DNA of 64,000 bases from Saccharomyces mikatae IFO 1815 (taxonomy: Eukaryota; Ascomycota; Saccharomycetes; Saccharomycetales; Saccharomycetaceae), in contig NC_079268.1 in assembly GCF_947241705.1 (NCBI RefSeq), forward strand, positions 186,001 through 250,000. The letters run 5' to 3'. Shown piece by piece: positions 48,673 through 59,465 of the stretch. The notes under the pieces were generated by a model, which was not told the origin of the DNA, did not search any database, and saw only the letters and a program-made list of their open reading frames with translations. The stretch's first letter is position 1, and each line of letters opens with the position of its first letter. The position numbers were made by a program, and so were the translations under genes.

Positions 48673-50667
48673 ATGGTCACGACTCCATTCCAATCTTCGC
48701 CGAGAAATAGTCTAAAATCTTCAACGACCTCACTGCGCTCAGTTCAAACGCAATCTGATCGTTTGGGGCTCAGGGAACCTAAGCACAAAACAACTAAATC
48801 TTGGTCAATGTGGGGAAATAATGATGACGAAGAAGTGGAATCATCTAATAGAAATAATGCGAAGGAAAATGGTAAATTCAATGGTCAAGAAGGTGCCACT
48901 GTTCCAAATAAAGGCACCAGCTTCCAGGATAACCAACAGACAACGATCTTAGAAGAAACGAGCAAGATTGAGAAAGGTGAGAACAATAAAGGCGATAAAA
49001 ATGCAGCAGAGGCAGAAGTGACTACCAGATCTCGAACATGGCCATTTTTTTGGGGCAGCAGCAAGAAAGATCGGGAACCAACTCATAATATTCCTACTGG
49101 TACGGATGATAACGCCTTATCACATCTGGCAAGTAGTCTGAATCCAGCTCCCTTAACTAATACTTACATACCATACAAACCGGATGCTATATTAATCAGA
49201 GATAAAAACGTCAAAACCACAAAGAAATTAACGGATGATATAGGAGATCAGTTTCCTAATATTGTCGTACCAGATTTTGATATTTTACCCAAAAAAACTA
49301 TATGGAACACAGTCACATCGACCATTTTAAAATGGAAGATGGAATACTGGGATAGCAGACCTCCATCAAGGGTACGAAAAGAAAAAGAACCAATGCAACG
49401 TTCACAGAATCAGTTTAAAGAGGAAATAAATGCAGCTGCAAATGAGGCAAAAGATGAGGAGCGCTTAGACCGAAGCAAAGAATCTTTATATAGGGTAGAT
49501 CCATGGAAAAAAATAAACCTTCTATCAGATTACCAGTCCAGGCCTATCAGAGTTCTTCTTGTCGGTGTTCATGGCTTCTTTCCTACAAAAATTATCAGGC
49601 CATTCATTGGCGAGCCAACGGGTACATCTACTAAGTTTGTCACTGAAGCTGAGGAAATAGTGAAGGAATACTTTGACCAATATAAGGTACCCATTGAAAT
49701 AAATAAAATTGCTCTAGAAAGAGAGGGGGAGATATTTGATAGGGTAGATTTCTTCTACGAAGTGATGAAGCATTGGAGCAAAGAAATAAACAATTCGGAT
49801 TTCATCTACTTTGTAAGTCATTCCCAGGGGTGCCCTGTCACTATCATGCTTCTAGCGAAACTGATCAAAAACGGTATAATAAACCTTGATAATTCTCAAT
49901 TTTTCAATGATGAAATTCAATTTTGTTCCTCTAAGAAAATTATATCGGTATTAGCCATGGCAGGTATCAATAATGGTCCATTTTACGGTGCAGATCAAAC
50001 CTTATTTGTTCGTGCATACCAGACAATTGAAAAAGACTCGTTGAGAGAATTATTCGAGTTCCAAAAGTTTGATTCTAAACAATCGCAAAGCCTCATAGAA
50101 GGCTTAAGAACTATTATCTCAAATAATGTCAAGATTACGTTCGTGGGATCTATCAACGATCAGTTAGTTCCATTATATTCATCAATATGTCTTTTTGCAA
50201 ACCACCCGAACATATTTCGAGCAATATTTATTGATAGAGGATCACAAACGCCAGCATTCATCACTCGCATAGTTAAAATAGCTGGTTCACTGCTGGACTT
50301 AGGTTATAACGACCATGGAATCATAAAAGAGATAAGCGGATCTTTGGCGGGTACCTTGACAGGAGGTGGTCACTCCACCATTTACAATGAGAAACAAGTC
50401 TACCATTTAGGCATCAAGTTTGCATTGGAGACAACTGATCTTTTTGAAATGTATCCCGTTGAGTACTCACCGTACAAATTATCTGAGTTAGGAGCCAACC
50501 CTTATCGCTTGCCGTGGTGTATGAGGGGATTAATGTATGAATCAAACAAGCACTTCAATAATGAAGAGATCAAGATGTTGTTCAAGGAGTTTGAAGAATG
50601 GGACCCTGAAACTAAACAACTAAAGGACATAAAAAACAGGCTTAACGGATTGAAATACCGACTTTAA
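48673..50667 (+). CDS. YML020W-like protein, predicted alpha/beta hydrolase
   Basis: 664 aa from the ATG at 48673 ([17 protein letters not shown]), matching the S. cerevisiae YML020W length. The frame is open upstream without an ATG. The first ~260 residues are low-complexity and contain [14 protein letters not shown]. The C-terminal ~370 residues look like an alpha/beta hydrolase: strand-like [13 protein letters not shown], then a nucleophile elbow FVSHSQGCP with Ser near residue 384, and a late His in GGGHST. I infer a lipase or esterase fold; the substrate is unknown. Confidence 0.88.
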   Translation: MVTTPFQSSPRNSLKSSTTSLRSVQTQSDRLGLREPKHKTTKSWSMWGNNDDEEVESSNRNNAKENGKFNGQEGATVPNKGTSFQDNQQTTILEETSKIEKGENNKGDKNAAEAEVTTRSRTWPFFWGSSKKDREPTHNIPTGTDDNALSHLASSLNPAPLTNTYIPYKPDAILIRDKNVKTTKKLTDDIGDQFPNIVVPDFDILPKKTIWNTVTSTILKWKMEYWDSRPPSRVRKEKEPMQRSQNQFKEEINAAANEAKDEERLDRSKESLYRVDPWKKINLLSDYQSRPIRVLLVGVHGFFPTKIIRPFIGEPTGTSTKFVTEAEEIVKEYFDQYKVPIEINKIALEREGEIFDRVDFFYEVMKHWSKEINNSDFIYFVSHSQGCPVTIMLLAKLIKNGIINLDNSQFFNDEIQFCSSKKIISVLAMAGINNGPFYGADQTLFVRAYQTIEKDSLRELFEFQKFDSKQSQSLIEGLRTIISNNVKITFVGSINDQLVPLYSSICLFANHPNIFRAIFIDRGSQTPAFITRIVKIAGSLLDLGYNDHGIIKEISGSLAGTLTGGGHSTIYNEKQVYHLGIKFALETTDLFEMYPVEYSPYKLSELGANPYRLPWCMRGLMYESNKHFNNEEIKMLFKEFEEWDPETKQLKDIKNRLNGLKYRL

Positions 50668-51007
50668 GAAGAAATGTATCTTAGTAATTATATGTGTTAT
50701 TTCCTTCAAAAAGAGTATAACTTGATTCATCATATTTTTTATAAAAGCATCTATTTGGCTCGAAGATTTACTATACTTGACACTATTTAGACGATCACAT
50801 TCACTGGTATCTATTTATTTACTTATTTATTCATTTATTCATTTTTCTTCTCGTTCTGTTATATTATTAGTATACCGCTATTTTATGGTCGCGTGTATTG
50901 AAATCATGATTAGTGAGGAAGAAGAAAACAGAAAGTTGCGTTTAATGATTTCTAATAATAAAAATGCATGTAGAAGAAAACCCCGAACTGAGTAATACGA
51001 AGACAGT
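50668..51007. other. YML020W-OST6 spacer
   Basis: 340 bp, AT-rich promoter of OST6. A 72-codon frame at 50777-50995 is Ser/Tyr/Ile-rich translation of AT-rich DNA and I do not call it a gene. Confidence 0.5.
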
Positions 51008-52006
51008 ATGAAGTGGTGTATCACATACGTTATCCTATACATCGTCCTTATATTCCAGAAGTTCCAGGGTTCTATAGCAACTGTATCTTATAATATAGAT
51101 GATATACTACAGTTGCAAGATGAGACTGGTATCATAACAGTGACGGCTGAGAACTATCCACTATTGAGCCACGGTGTACCAGATTACTTTAATATCTTAT
51201 ACATCACTATGAGAGGTACAAACAGTAAGGGCATGGATTGCCAATTATGTCATGATTTTGAGAAAACATATCATACGGTGGCCAATGTTATTCGTTCACA
51301 GTCCCCGCAATCTCTAAGCCTATTTTTTACAGTAGATGTCAATGAAGTACCACAACTTGTCAAGGACTTGAAGTTACAAAATGTACCTCATCTCGTGGTA
51401 TATCCACCTGCAAAAAATGACAAACAAACTCAATTCGAATGGAAAATGTCGCCTTTCTATCAGTACTCCTTAGTGCCTGATAATGCAGACGATACTTTAC
51501 AATTTGGCGATTTTCTAGCCAAAATTCTCAATATTTCGATAACCGTTCCTCAAGATTTCAATGTTCAAGAATTTGTTTATTATTTTGTTGCATGTATGGT
51601 TATTTTCATCTTTATCAAGAAGGTGATTTTACCTAAAATAACTAATAGATGGAAATTTTTCTTCATGATATTATCTTTTGGTATACTTTTATCAAGCATT
51701 AGTGGTTACAAATTTGTAGAAATGAATAGAATTCCTCTCATCGCACGTGATGCAAAAAATCGTATAATGTACTTTAGTGGTGGTTCAGGATGGCAATTCG
51801 GTGTCGAAATCTTTTCAGTATCAGCCATGTATATCGTGATGTCTGCGTTATCTGTGCTTTTAGTTTGTCTGCCCAAGATTTCCTGGATGAGTGAAATGGC
51901 GAAGGGACTACTAGCATCATTTTTGGCATGTGTTTTATTTTATTTCTTTTCTTACTTCATTAGTTGTTATTTGATCAAGAATCCAGGGTACCCAATTGTT
52001 TTTTGA
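51008..52006 (+). CDS. OST6: Ost6, oligosaccharyltransferase subunit with thioredoxin fold
   Basis: 332 aa, the same as S. cerevisiae. A signal peptide (MKWCITYVILYIVLIFQKFQG) precedes a lumenal thioredoxin-like domain with the CXXC motif CQLC near residue 76. Four membrane helices follow at about 188-207 (FVYYFVACMVIFIFIKKVIL), 214-235, 268-290 and 300-322. Ost6 and its paralogue Ost3 define two forms of the oligosaccharyltransferase complex; the redox domain briefly holds acceptor proteins through mixed disulfides to help N-glycosylation in the ER. Confidence 0.96.
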   Translation: MKWCITYVILYIVLIFQKFQGSIATVSYNIDDILQLQDETGIITVTAENYPLLSHGVPDYFNILYITMRGTNSKGMDCQLCHDFEKTYHTVANVIRSQSPQSLSLFFTVDVNEVPQLVKDLKLQNVPHLVVYPPAKNDKQTQFEWKMSPFYQYSLVPDNADDTLQFGDFLAKILNISITVPQDFNVQEFVYYFVACMVIFIFIKKVILPKITNRWKFFFMILSFGILLSSISGYKFVEMNRIPLIARDAKNRIMYFSGGSGWQFGVEIFSVSAMYIVMSALSVLLVCLPKISWMSEMAKGLLASFLACVLFYFFSYFISCYLIKNPGYPIVF

Positions 52007-52373
52007 TTTTTAAAAAATGTTCTTTTCAATGACATTGTAACGAGTTGACGTACATTTCTTTTCATTGGGAAGTTGCAAATAAGCAATTGAGAGTTGCATC
52101 GAGTCAATAATACTCTTTCCTTTGCTGGGTTTCTTATGCTTTCTTTTCTGTAAATATCAACACTGTAAAAGAATAAGTAAGATTCTCATGTCACGCAGGG
52201 ACGAGATTAATATTAGAGAAGTTATATTATACATTCTATATAGATAAAGAAAATTCTTCTAAAGCTTAGAAAGTTGCATGCTAATAGTTTTATTTTATTC
52301 TTTCAAGTTCTGCTATTCTATTTTTTTCTTATTTTCCAGGTGAAATAAAAGACAGACGTTTTTTTTTTGCAGA
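52007..52373. other. OST6-YML018C convergent spacer
   Basis: 367 bp of AT-rich 3' flank with T-rich runs. Nothing recognised. Confidence 0.6.
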
Positions 52374-53555
52374 TCAGTTGTCTGCTACTGGTGGTTCAAC
52401 CGATTCATAATGGCTTGCCGTTATTGAATTTTCAAAATGATCCTCCTCAGAGTTTTTATTAATGATGAAAAATGAGCCTAAAATGAGGGTAGCACCAAAT
52501 AAATAGAGCACGGACATGGTTTTGTGCTTGAATATTACATCTCCAAACATTGCTAGTGGAATCGTTATGCTCAATCCTACGGTGACAGTCAAAGGACTTG
52601 TTAATAACATAGCTTTTGCCCAACAGAAGTCGCTAATAAATGTGATGAGACAGTTGACAAGGATGATGATGATAACTTTAGGATCCTTGGGCAGAGCAAA
52701 CGGTTCCCAGCCAAAAAAGTCTAACACTATCAGCGATGGCCATAGGAAGAGCAAATTAAAGAGACCAACAAAGCCAAAAAATATCTTCATATTGACACGA
52801 GTCTCATCTCCGACTTCTCTTTTCAACAACGTACTGTATACACCATACAATACGGCCCCTGCAAGCGCCAACAAGTTGCCCATAAGAGCCCGCATAGTGT
52901 CGTTATCGTCGCCGCTGACGTCTACGATGTGACGTTGATAATGCTGATCAGAGTCTGATTTGGTGACCATAATTATGCCAACAAATGAAATGAAAGACCC
53001 CAGTATTTTCGACTTGTTTAACGATTCAACATGACAGATAGCACCTATAAACAGAGTGAAAAAGGAAGAAGTAGTAGAAAGAATTGTCTGCGATGCCACT
53101 GATGTAAATGCTAACGAGGCATTGGTCACAAGGTTCGCTGTAAACCAAAGTATGCAGAACTCTGCACTTAGCTTGATTGTTTCATACAATGTCAGCCTCT
53201 TCTTGTAACTTGCCTGCGTACCTGCTTCGAGGTTCGTCAGTAAAGGACTGCTTATATCAACCGAGTCATTACCATCACTGCCAGTGCCTTCTTCCTCCAT
53301 AATTAGTTCGCGATGAACGTTCGCGCAGCCTGTGTCTTTGTAGTTCACCATCACGGCCTTCGCAGTTGGAAAGAGATAAAAAATAAAGGCTGCAGTATTG
53401 ATATATGTGATGAAGAACGGCTTCTTATACGAATCATCCTCAAATATCAAGTTTATCAGAAAAGACGATAAAACCCACAAAATAATAACTAGACCCAACA
53501 TCAGAAGACCCAAGGTCCACCTCTTATTAAAGGACGTTTGATCCTTTGACACCAT
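52374..53555 (-). CDS. YML018C-like drug/metabolite family transporter (Thi74 paralogue)
   Basis: 393 aa, the same length as S. cerevisiae YML018C. An EamA/DMT-type membrane protein with about ten hydrophobic helices (e.g. WTLGLLMLGLVIILWVLSSF, TILSTTSSFFTLFIGAIC, LMGNLLALAGAVLYGVYSTL, LTVTVGLSITIPLAMFGDVI). A hydrophilic loop follows helix 2 (about residues 75-115). The homologue is a vacuolar membrane protein related to Thi74 and human SLC35F; its substrate is not established. Divergent from PSP2. Confidence 0.92.
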   Translation of the reverse strand: MVSKDQTSFNKRWTLGLLMLGLVIILWVLSSFLINLIFEDDSYKKPFFITYINTAAFIFYLFPTAKAVMVNYKDTGCANVHRELIMEEEGTGSDGNDSVDISSPLLTNLEAGTQASYKKRLTLYETIKLSAEFCILWFTANLVTNASLAFTSVASQTILSTTSSFFTLFIGAICHVESLNKSKILGSFISFVGIIMVTKSDSDQHYQRHIVDVSGDDNDTMRALMGNLLALAGAVLYGVYSTLLKREVGDETRVNMKIFFGFVGLFNLLFLWPSLIVLDFFGWEPFALPKDPKVIIIILVNCLITFISDFCWAKAMLLTSPLTVTVGLSITIPLAMFGDVIFKHKTMSVLYLFGATLILGSFFIINKNSEEDHFENSITASHYESVEPPVADN

Positions 53556-54157
53556 GGTTTTGTCGAACTTTTAGCTGAGAAGAGAAAAAGAGAAGCAACT
53601 TCCTTTACCTGTTTGTCTTAACCACAACACAATGCAATGAAATGCAATATAATATCAAAGCCAATGTCTTATGCCAATCTGTGAACAAAGAAATGTAAAA
53701 ATTATGTATTAAGATACGTTTTTTACGAATTGTAAGAAATAGAAAAGACTCAGATTGCGCATCGCTGAATAAGTTTCCACAACCACACTTTTTACAGAAG
53801 TTTTTATTACTTAATTAGAAAGATACAAGCCAAAATTCTTTCAAGAAAAACTTTAAAAAAAAAAAGCAAAGTCACATGATTTATTTTTACCCTAAGGTCT
53901 ATGATTAAAACTCGTAGGGCTATAAGCTGATATTCCTCTCATTCTCTAAACCCTTAACTACAAAGTTAGGGCTCTTTTAGGGCTGAGTTGCATTGAAATT
54001 TCGGAAATTTTGGGTTCTTTTTAATAAATCAGAACTATAGAAATATGTTCTTTAGACTTACAGCTTTATCTCCACAAAGAATTGGACAAGAAACCATCCT
54101 GGAAATACACGTTTGCTCACTCGATCTTAATCACATAGAGTGCTGGAACGGGAAGAA
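53556..54157. other. YML018C-PSP2 divergent promoter region
   Basis: 602 bp. A group of CCCTAA/TTAGGG motifs lies at 53889-53984, with an A-rich run before it (about 53850-53870). The rest is AT-rich. Confidence 0.55.
53889..53984. promoter_or_regulatory. Tbf1-type ARCCCTAA motif cluster upstream of PSP2
   Basis: TTAGGGCT at 53966-53973 and again at 53977-53984 are two exact sites (AGCCCTAA on the other strand), with starts 11 bp apart, about one helical turn. ACCCTAA at 53889-53895 and GTAGGGC at 53914-53920 are partial matches. This spacing suggests cooperative binding on one face of the DNA. Confidence 0.6.
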
Positions 54158-56279
54158 ATGGGTATGTGCCTCAGTTTTCTGATTAGCTCCTTTGATCCAT
54201 AACGGTCCTCTTTTGTTTCCTTTTCTCTTCGTTTTTTATTTTTATGTTTACTACTTTCTTCTGTTTTAGTCATACGTAGGAATTATAGCATGGAAGAGGA
54301 TATAATGTTCACGTGGATTTTTGAAATAAAAAAGCCCCAAGACTAAATAGCCACTAACAATTGAACAATCTTCTCTCTTGGCCTCTTCTCTTTTTTTATT
54401 ATTTGTCTAAATTGAGCTGATTAGACATGGTCTTGCAACGTTTTAGATTTGTCCTGATCAGCTGAGTTTCATGCGAAGAAGAGAAGGTCATGGAATGTCT
54501 ATATATTTTTTCTATTCAGGAACGAATAACACATCTAATAGTAATGGTACTACGAAGAAAATGTCCCTAGAAGAGTTTCTAGGGAATGACACTTTAGGTG
54601 AGTCGGTATGGGATGAAGAAGATATCAACCTGGATGCTATAAGCAACACTACGAATATCGATATCTTAAAACAAACCAAGGCAGGTAGTGAACATCAACG
54701 CGATGGTCATCAACAAGGCCCACACGGCGGCCATGGCCCCATGAACAGATCGCGCTTTACTAATTCTGGTCCTTTTGGTGGTGGTAGTATGGGGGATTTT
54801 GCCAATCATCACCACCCCCTGCAGCATCAGCAGGGCCCTCCTTATATAGTAAAGTTTTCTGATTTACCACCGAGATTTTCTAACTTTGACATTGAGGATC
54901 TTTTTCAGGCAAAATTTACCAAATTTATTAAGTTCAAGTTGTTCTGGGAGATAAATAAGAACCCTAGTATCTCTACCTTGAAATCGGGCTCGGTCTTTGA
55001 CCAGAATTTCAAGCGTGGCTCGAAGGTAGCATTTGTCGAGTTATACACATCTCGTGATATGGACAAGATTTTGAATTATTGGACCACTCCTTTGAAAGAA
55101 ATTTACCACATTACGACGGCACCTGCTGAATTTGATGATTTCAAAGATTACAGCACGAAAGTGAAGTTGTTAACGGACCCGAAAGATGATGCCGGAAAAC
55201 CCTTTGTTGCCAAAACTGCAAGATCTAAATCCAATCCTTTTGGAAGTGCCAAACCAGTTGATACACAATCAAAGATCTTGGACATTGAAGAAAAAATGGA
55301 GAGTTTGCACGTGGAAGATACAACAACTTTGAGGGCATCATTGGTTCCTACTAGCGATTCCACGGCAGCTACTGCGGCAGGCTGCAAGATTACAATCTTG
55401 AAAAAGCAACCATCTAAAGACGAGAAATCACAGTCTGCAACACCAACCCCCAAACCTTTAAGTTATTCTGAAGTGGTAGAGAGATCCGTGGTTAATGAAA
55501 CTTCCAAGAAAAGCACTCCTTTGAGCAAGCTCGGTTCACCAGCTCTCGAATTACAATCTAAAACAGATAAAACAGATGAATCGAAAGGAGAAGATGAACA
55601 AGGCTTTGAGAAATGTGACGATGATAAAACTCCGGTAGATGCCCCAAGCGATAAAGATAAACACATAGAATCAGATACTGATAAACAATTCACTTTCAAA
55701 AATGTTGAAAGAGAATACAATACAGGTAGAACAAAATACAACGGGAACCATAATAACAATAATGGAAGTTTCAGAGGAAGTAATAGATATCGTGGAGGCC
55801 CAAATAGTGGCAGTTTTAGAGCCGGGCATAGTAATCGTGGTAATCGTGGTGGATATCGCGGCGGTAATTCTTACAACAACAATAATAATACTAATGATAA
55901 TACTAATAATAATAATAGTGGTTCAAGGTATCATGATCGACAGAGCAATGAAGACGGGATAGTAAACTCAGAGTCATCTTCTGATGCATCAGGAAACAAG
56001 AACAATGATTTTATGAACTCAGCATCCAATACTCAACAATATTCCATCTTCAAACCAGCAAGTGGATTCCTTGGCCAAAGTAACAATGATTCTATGAGGA
56101 ATAACGGACGTGGCAACTATAACAGCAGTGGTATGAATGGAGGTTCAAGAGGAAGAGGATTTGGTAGAGGAAGGGGATTTGGTAGAGGTTCATATAATAA
56201 TCGCGGAAGCCGTGGTGGACGTGGAAATGGTAGTGGTAACTACTCCAGTTACAACTCTAAAGCAACAGACATGTCTTAG
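54158..56279 (+). CDS. PSP2: Psp2, Asn/Gly-rich RGG RNA-binding protein (spliced)
   Basis: Exon 1 is four bases (ATGG, 54158-54161); exon 2 runs 54520-56279. The junction makes Met-Gly (G|GA) and gives 587 aa starting MGTNNTSNSNGTTKKMSLEE; S. cerevisiae has 593. The unspliced frame upstream of 54520 would read intron sequence. The central part (about residues 100-200) is conserved (IVKFSDLPPRFSNFDIEDLF), resembling a divergent RRM. The C-terminal third is Asn-rich, then RGG-rich (GRGRGFGRGSYNNRGSRGG). Psp2 binds mRNA and translation factors, promotes P-body assembly, and was found as a suppressor of polymerase and splicing mutants. Confidence 0.92.
54162..54519 (+). other. PSP2 intron (358 nt)
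   Basis: GTATGT at 54162 follows the 4-nt exon; the acceptor is TTCAG ending at 54519. No TACTAAC is present; the best branch candidate is CACTAAC at 54352-54358, about 160 nt from the acceptor with several AGs between. An exact origin-type 11-mer lies inside (54240-54250). Confidence 0.82.
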
Positions 56280-56926
56280 TGAGTCGTACACCTGACTCTT
56301 TTTCACCTGTCGTTCTATTGTTTTACTCGGTTGTGCAGTTGTGAGTAATGTAATATAGAGTTCCTTTTCCTGTCAAATTTCTTTCTTTCACTTTTATTTA
56401 TCTTTTTTTTTTTTGTTATTTGTGCTGATTTCTGTCCATTTTCTTTTTGGTTATTTTGATTTTTTTTTTTTAATTTCTTCCATCTGATTAATTAATTTTG
56501 ACTATATATTTTTCTTGATTGATCTACCGTCGAAAGGCTCTTATTTCTTAAAGAAGTTAAATGAAATTTCGTAAACATATGCAGAACTCGTTGATATCTT
56601 CTCATAATATATGCGGTGAAAAATTAATCTAGTAAAACCATTTTATAGTATAGAACGATTATTTAATTGGATGACTATATATGGTCACTTAATGTACATG
56701 AACTGGTGAAATATAGCGAAAGCAGAGTTGTAAAGAATTTCACAATGTCCTATGAAACGAATGAATAATGCAGAACATGTGAACGCAGACGCCGAATAAG
56801 AAGAAGTTTTCTAATGTCATTAAAAGAAAGACGGAGTTTTTATTTCCTGTCTTTCATATATATGTGTATGTACATCGTTGGGTTGTTCATGAAATAAAGA
56901 ATATGGTACTTTGAATTCTTTTTTGG
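56280..56926. other. PSP2-PPZ1 convergent spacer
   Basis: 647 bp of very T-rich 3' flank, with T runs at 56408-56417 and 56461-56471. I see no gene, RNA or repeat family. Confidence 0.55.
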
Positions 56927-59014
56927 TCAGTAAACTTGCTGTTGAGATTCGTTGTCATTTATCGTGCTTGTTTCCATCATCTGCTGCTGTTGGTTAGCCA
57001 GTTTTCTTTCCTGTCTGCCTTTCTTCATAACTTGTTTCAAGGCGGCGCTATCTAGGGGATCTAACAATTCAAAAGAACATAACAAACCTTCACTTACGCT
57101 CATTACGGCTCCCCAATTATCAAATTCTCCGCAATAGTTCGGTGCAGAAAATACAGTAACAAGACTTCTATCATTGAAAAATTCATAACCATCCTCCACA
57201 ACCATGTGGGCTCTACAAACCAAATCAAAGCCGAACTTGTTCAAGAATTTGTTAATGGCCACCTTATTGTAACAGTAACTTACACCACGTTCATTATCCT
57301 CCCATTCATTAGGTGAATCTGTTGGATCAGACCATAAAAGATCATTGATTAAACCAAAATCAGGCACATCAGTGGGCCTAACAACATGTCTGATTTCATC
57401 CATAGAATTTAAAACTGGTGACAATCCACCATGAACACAAAAAATTTTACCAGCGACAATGGCGGCCAATGGTAATGTATTGAAGGTATCGATAAAAGTT
57501 TTCCAAATTTTGATGTTACAGCGACGTTTACATTCGTCATAAAATCCATAAACTCTCGTAACGTTGGCGCATTCATGGTTGCCTCTTAATAGAAAGAAAT
57601 TTTCTGGATATTTTATTTTGTAACAAAACAACAATAATATTGTTTCCAGCGACTGTTTGCCACGGTCCACATAGTCACCTAGGAATAAATAATTTGATGA
57701 TGGTGGAAACCCACATTTAGTGAAGAGCCTCAATAGATCACCATATTGGCCATGAACGTCGCCTACAATTTTCACAGGAGGAGAGAGTTCTAATAAGGAG
57801 GGTTGAGAAAGAAAGATTTCACGAGCCTTGATGCAAATCTGTAAAATTTCGTTGTTCTTCAAACAAACATTTTTTGTTCTCTTAGCAGCATAGCCCGCAT
57901 CTAATAATTTTTGAATAGTTTCATCAATATCAATAGGTTTTTTAAATTTTTTTGTGGCATTCTTATTTGCAGAAGAGTGCATTATATCATCGAATTCCTC
58001 ATTCGGATCTTTTATGTTATTTGTGGTGGTTTTAAGCTTATCATTAATATTCTCCGTTGAGGCATGGGATTCACTCAGTTGAGACGAGTTTTCAATGTCG
58101 TCATCGTGGTTGAGGAGTTTGCTTGGGTAAATATCGCGGCTTGAATGGTGATTCAACGAGGATGTTGAATTAGAGGTGAAATACTCACCGGAATGGTCTA
58201 TTAGTTTGGATAAGCCTGGGGAATTTAATGGGGTACTATAAGCAGTATTACCGTCCGACCCAAACGAAGATTTTCTACTATGTAATGAAGAAGCATGGGA
58301 ATTGGACCGAGTCAATGCCTGTACCAGGTAATTTTCCTGATTGTTAGAGGGGTTCAATCCATTATTAGCCTCTTCATGAGTCACATCTGACTTTCTTCTT
58401 GACACTGAACCACTTCTTATGCTCGACGGACGAGAATTTGAAGATCTGGAAACCCTTTTAGTTTGTGAGATATCGTTATCTTTATCATCATTATCATCAT
58501 CTGTTAAGGCGTTCTCATAATAAGTAGAAGAATATGGAGACTTATGCTTAGACACGTGTGCACTGCTATTATTCGTTTTTAAGATAGGCGATTTAGGTTC
58601 CATTTGGATCATTGAAGGAGGTAAATCAGCGGCTGCCTTTGTATTATAACTTGACCTTCTTGAAGTAGAAGGCCTCTTTGTAGAAGAGGATGAAGGAGTA
58701 GTTAACAATTCGTTTTGAGAATTGGAATGCGAATGTGAACTAGAGGGAAAATGGTAACGATTTGTGTGTGAGCTATGTCGTTGATGGTTAACTTCAAGAT
58801 TTGACTTCGATGGAGTGGAGGGATCGGCGATGTTTAAATTAGTATTCGTAGTGGACGATGAAGGAAGGGATCGCCTTGATCTCGATGATTTATTTGATTT
58901 CGTGGACTTCACAGAATGGGAAGTCTCAGTTCTCGACACTTGAGGACGGGGATTTTTCGAAGAGGAGCTCGAATGTGAACCCTTTTTAGAAGATTTTGAA
59001 CTTGAGTTACCCAT
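56927..59014 (-). CDS. PPZ1: Ppz1, serine/threonine protein phosphatase Z
   Basis: 695 aa (S. cerevisiae 692). The start [10 protein letters not shown] is an N-myristoylation signal. About 360 residues of Ser/Asn/Arg-rich disordered sequence follow, then a PP1-type catalytic domain with all metal-binding motifs: [10 protein letters not shown] (near residue 416), [10 protein letters not shown] (near 447), RGNHECANV (near 478). Ppz1 controls potassium and sodium balance by restraining the Trk transporters and ENA1 expression, and is inhibited by Hal3. Convergent with PSP2; its promoter (59015-59465) is shared with the 3' end of TAF11. Confidence 0.97.
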   Translation of the reverse strand: MGNSSSKSSKKGSHSSSSSKNPRPQVSRTETSHSVKSTKSNKSSRSRRSLPSSSTTNTNLNIADPSTPSKSNLEVNHQRHSSHTNRYHFPSSSHSHSNSQNELLTTPSSSSTKRPSTSRRSSYNTKAAADLPPSMIQMEPKSPILKTNNSSAHVSKHKSPYSSTYYENALTDDDNDDKDNDISQTKRVSRSSNSRPSSIRSGSVSRRKSDVTHEEANNGLNPSNNQENYLVQALTRSNSHASSLHSRKSSFGSDGNTAYSTPLNSPGLSKLIDHSGEYFTSNSTSSLNHHSSRDIYPSKLLNHDDDIENSSQLSESHASTENINDKLKTTTNNIKDPNEEFDDIMHSSANKNATKKFKKPIDIDETIQKLLDAGYAAKRTKNVCLKNNEILQICIKAREIFLSQPSLLELSPPVKIVGDVHGQYGDLLRLFTKCGFPPSSNYLFLGDYVDRGKQSLETILLLFCYKIKYPENFFLLRGNHECANVTRVYGFYDECKRRCNIKIWKTFIDTFNTLPLAAIVAGKIFCVHGGLSPVLNSMDEIRHVVRPTDVPDFGLINDLLWSDPTDSPNEWEDNERGVSYCYNKVAINKFLNKFGFDLVCRAHMVVEDGYEFFNDRSLVTVFSAPNYCGEFDNWGAVMSVSEGLLCSFELLDPLDSAALKQVMKKGRQERKLANQQQQMMETSTINDNESQQQVY

Positions 59015-59465
59015 TTTGAAAACGAAGGAATGAGGAGTTGAGAGTGGTTGATTGCTGTTTTATGACAAATCTTTTTAGGAGAGAAGAAGCAACTATAACG
59101 ATAAAATAAAAATAGAACGATAAAGAAAAGTATAATCAAATGTATTTCAGAGAAGTACTTTTTTATATAATCTTTATATTTAGCTTGAGAGAAAAAGATC
59201 TAACATGTATTGCCAAAACAACAAAACAAATTATGGAGACTGACGTGCTATGCTTTTATGTTATTCACGGGTCAATGGTTCACGAGTGAAAGCTGATCAG
59301 CTAAACTGGAAAAGATTTACAATAACCATTTTCTTTTTTTTTTTTCATTATTTTATACGCTATCCTTTTTAAAAATAGCATTGTCATTCTAAACGACATG
59401 TCAAAAAACGTATATATATTTATATATGCAATGGAGTTGCTGCTGAACATGATATATATATACAT
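59015..59465. other. PPZ1 promoter and TAF11 3' flank
   Basis: 451 bp, AT-rich, with a T run at about 59333-59345 and TA-rich sequence near 59408-59460. No RNA gene seen. Confidence 0.5.

Noticed and set aside
50777-50995. 72-codon frame before OST6
   Set aside because: AT-rich promoter translation with no recognisable feature.
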